This document shows positions 23,153-23,431 of a DNA stretch of 23,431 nucleotides, piece after piece (positions within the stretch are counted from its first letter, which is position 1; every line of letters starts with the position of its first letter). The notes beneath the pieces are model-generated. The model ran no database searches and was not told the origin of the DNA. It saw only the letters and a program-made list of their open reading frames with translations. The stretch is from the NCBI GenBank assembly GCA_040751775.1, contig JBFMGD010000046.1, forward strand, positions 1-23,431, written 5' to 3'. The translations under genes were made by a program, and so were the position numbers. Origin of the DNA: JBFMGD01 sp040751775 (lineage in GTDB: Bacteria > Bacillota > Dethiobacteria > DTU022).

Positions 23153-23431
23153 ATGAAGCTTTACGAGTATATGGGAAAGAAGTTGTTCCACCGCTACGAT
23201 GTGCCCATTCCGCGCGGCAAAGTGGTGGATTCGGCGGAAGAGGCCGCCCAAGCCGCGGCAGAGCTTGGCGCGGTGGTGGTCAAGTCCCAGGTGTTAACCG
23301 GCAACCGGGGTAAGGCGGGCGGCATCGGCTTTGCCGCCACTCCGGCCGAAGCGCACCGCGAAGCCGCGCGGATCTTTGCCATGCAGTTTCAAGGCCTGAC
23401 CGCCGATAAGCTGTTGGTTGAGGAGAAGTTG
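23153..23431 (+). CDS. sucC: SucC-like ADP-forming acyl-CoA ligase beta subunit (3' end beyond window)
   Basis: The frame starts at ATG 23153 behind GAGGAG and is open to the window edge (93 codons visible). MKLYEYMGKKLFHRYDVPIP is the standard start of the ATP-grasp beta subunit of succinyl-CoA synthetase. VVVKSQVLTGNRGKAGGIGF matches the nucleotide-binding loop region, in which succinyl-CoA synthetases usually read K-A-Q-V-H-A-G-G-R-G-K-A-G-G. The H-A-G to L-T-G change suggests a divergent member that may use another acid. The full length and the partner alpha subunit lie outside the window. It follows the regulator by 53 bp, so the two probably belong together. Confidence 0.8.
   Translation, partial: MKLYEYMGKKLFHRYDVPIPRGKVVDSAEEAAQAAAELGAVVVKSQVLTGNRGKAGGIGFAATPAEAHREAARIFAMQFQGLTADKLLVEEKL

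Noticed and set aside
1..23431. CRISPR array or prophage genes
   Set aside because: No regularly spaced repeats and no phage-type structural or integrase genes were seen.

Overview
The window looks like a chromosomal stretch of an anaerobic, low-to-mid GC Gram-positive (Clostridia; a Peptococcaceae/Moorella-like host is a guess). Reasons: strong AGGAGG-type ribosome sites, sigma-A-type promoters, a LacI regulator with TAAACGTTTA operators, a lipoprotein binding protein, and an NtrC-type regulator next to a SucC-like ligase. No 16S or other marker is present, so taxonomy is inferred.

Layout. (1) 1-3010 is a transposon graveyard. The C-terminal half of an IS630-type transposase abuts an IS110-type transposase gene, which is itself split by a complete IS1634-type element (1084-2968, CTAG duplication at both ends). 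Removing that element restores the IS110 reading frame. (2) 3218-6754: a LacI regulator with twin operators in its own promoter, then a zinc alcohol dehydrogenase-like and a creatininase-like enzyme resembling IolM and IolN of the Thermotoga inositol pathway. (3) 6884-12647: a strikingly AT-rich block in which two paralogous uroporphyrinogen-decarboxylase-like (methyltransferase superfamily) proteins flank a sugar ABC transporter (lipoprotein, permease, single-domain ATPase). (4) 12698-14599: an IolO-like epimerase and an IolG-like inositol 2-dehydrogenase. (5) 14820-19622: a GC-rich operon of KDPG/KDG aldolase, KDG kinase, tagaturonate reductase and altronate dehydratase. (6) 19699-19913: a long perfect inverted repeat and tRNA-Leu(UAG) on the minus strand. 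(7) 19962-23431: an amino-acid permease (minus), a degenerate NtrC-family regulator with a PAS domain, and the start of a SucC-like gene.

How the genes fit together: the catabolic genes make a continuous route. myo-Inositol is oxidised to scyllo-inosose (IolG) and then to a diketo-inositol (IolM). The ring is hydrolysed to 5-keto-L-gluconate (IolN) and epimerised to D-tagaturonate (IolO). Tagaturonate is reduced to altronate (UxaB), dehydrated to KDG (UxaA), phosphorylated (KdgK) and cleaved to pyruvate and glyceraldehyde-3-phosphate (KdgA). This is the route described for Thermotoga maritima, not the Bacillus iolBCDE route, none of whose ring-hydrolysis or kinase genes appear here. The transporter probably imports the polyol. 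The two URO-D-like proteins are the unexplained part. A role in processing modified inositols, such as O-methyl-inositols, is a testable inference only.
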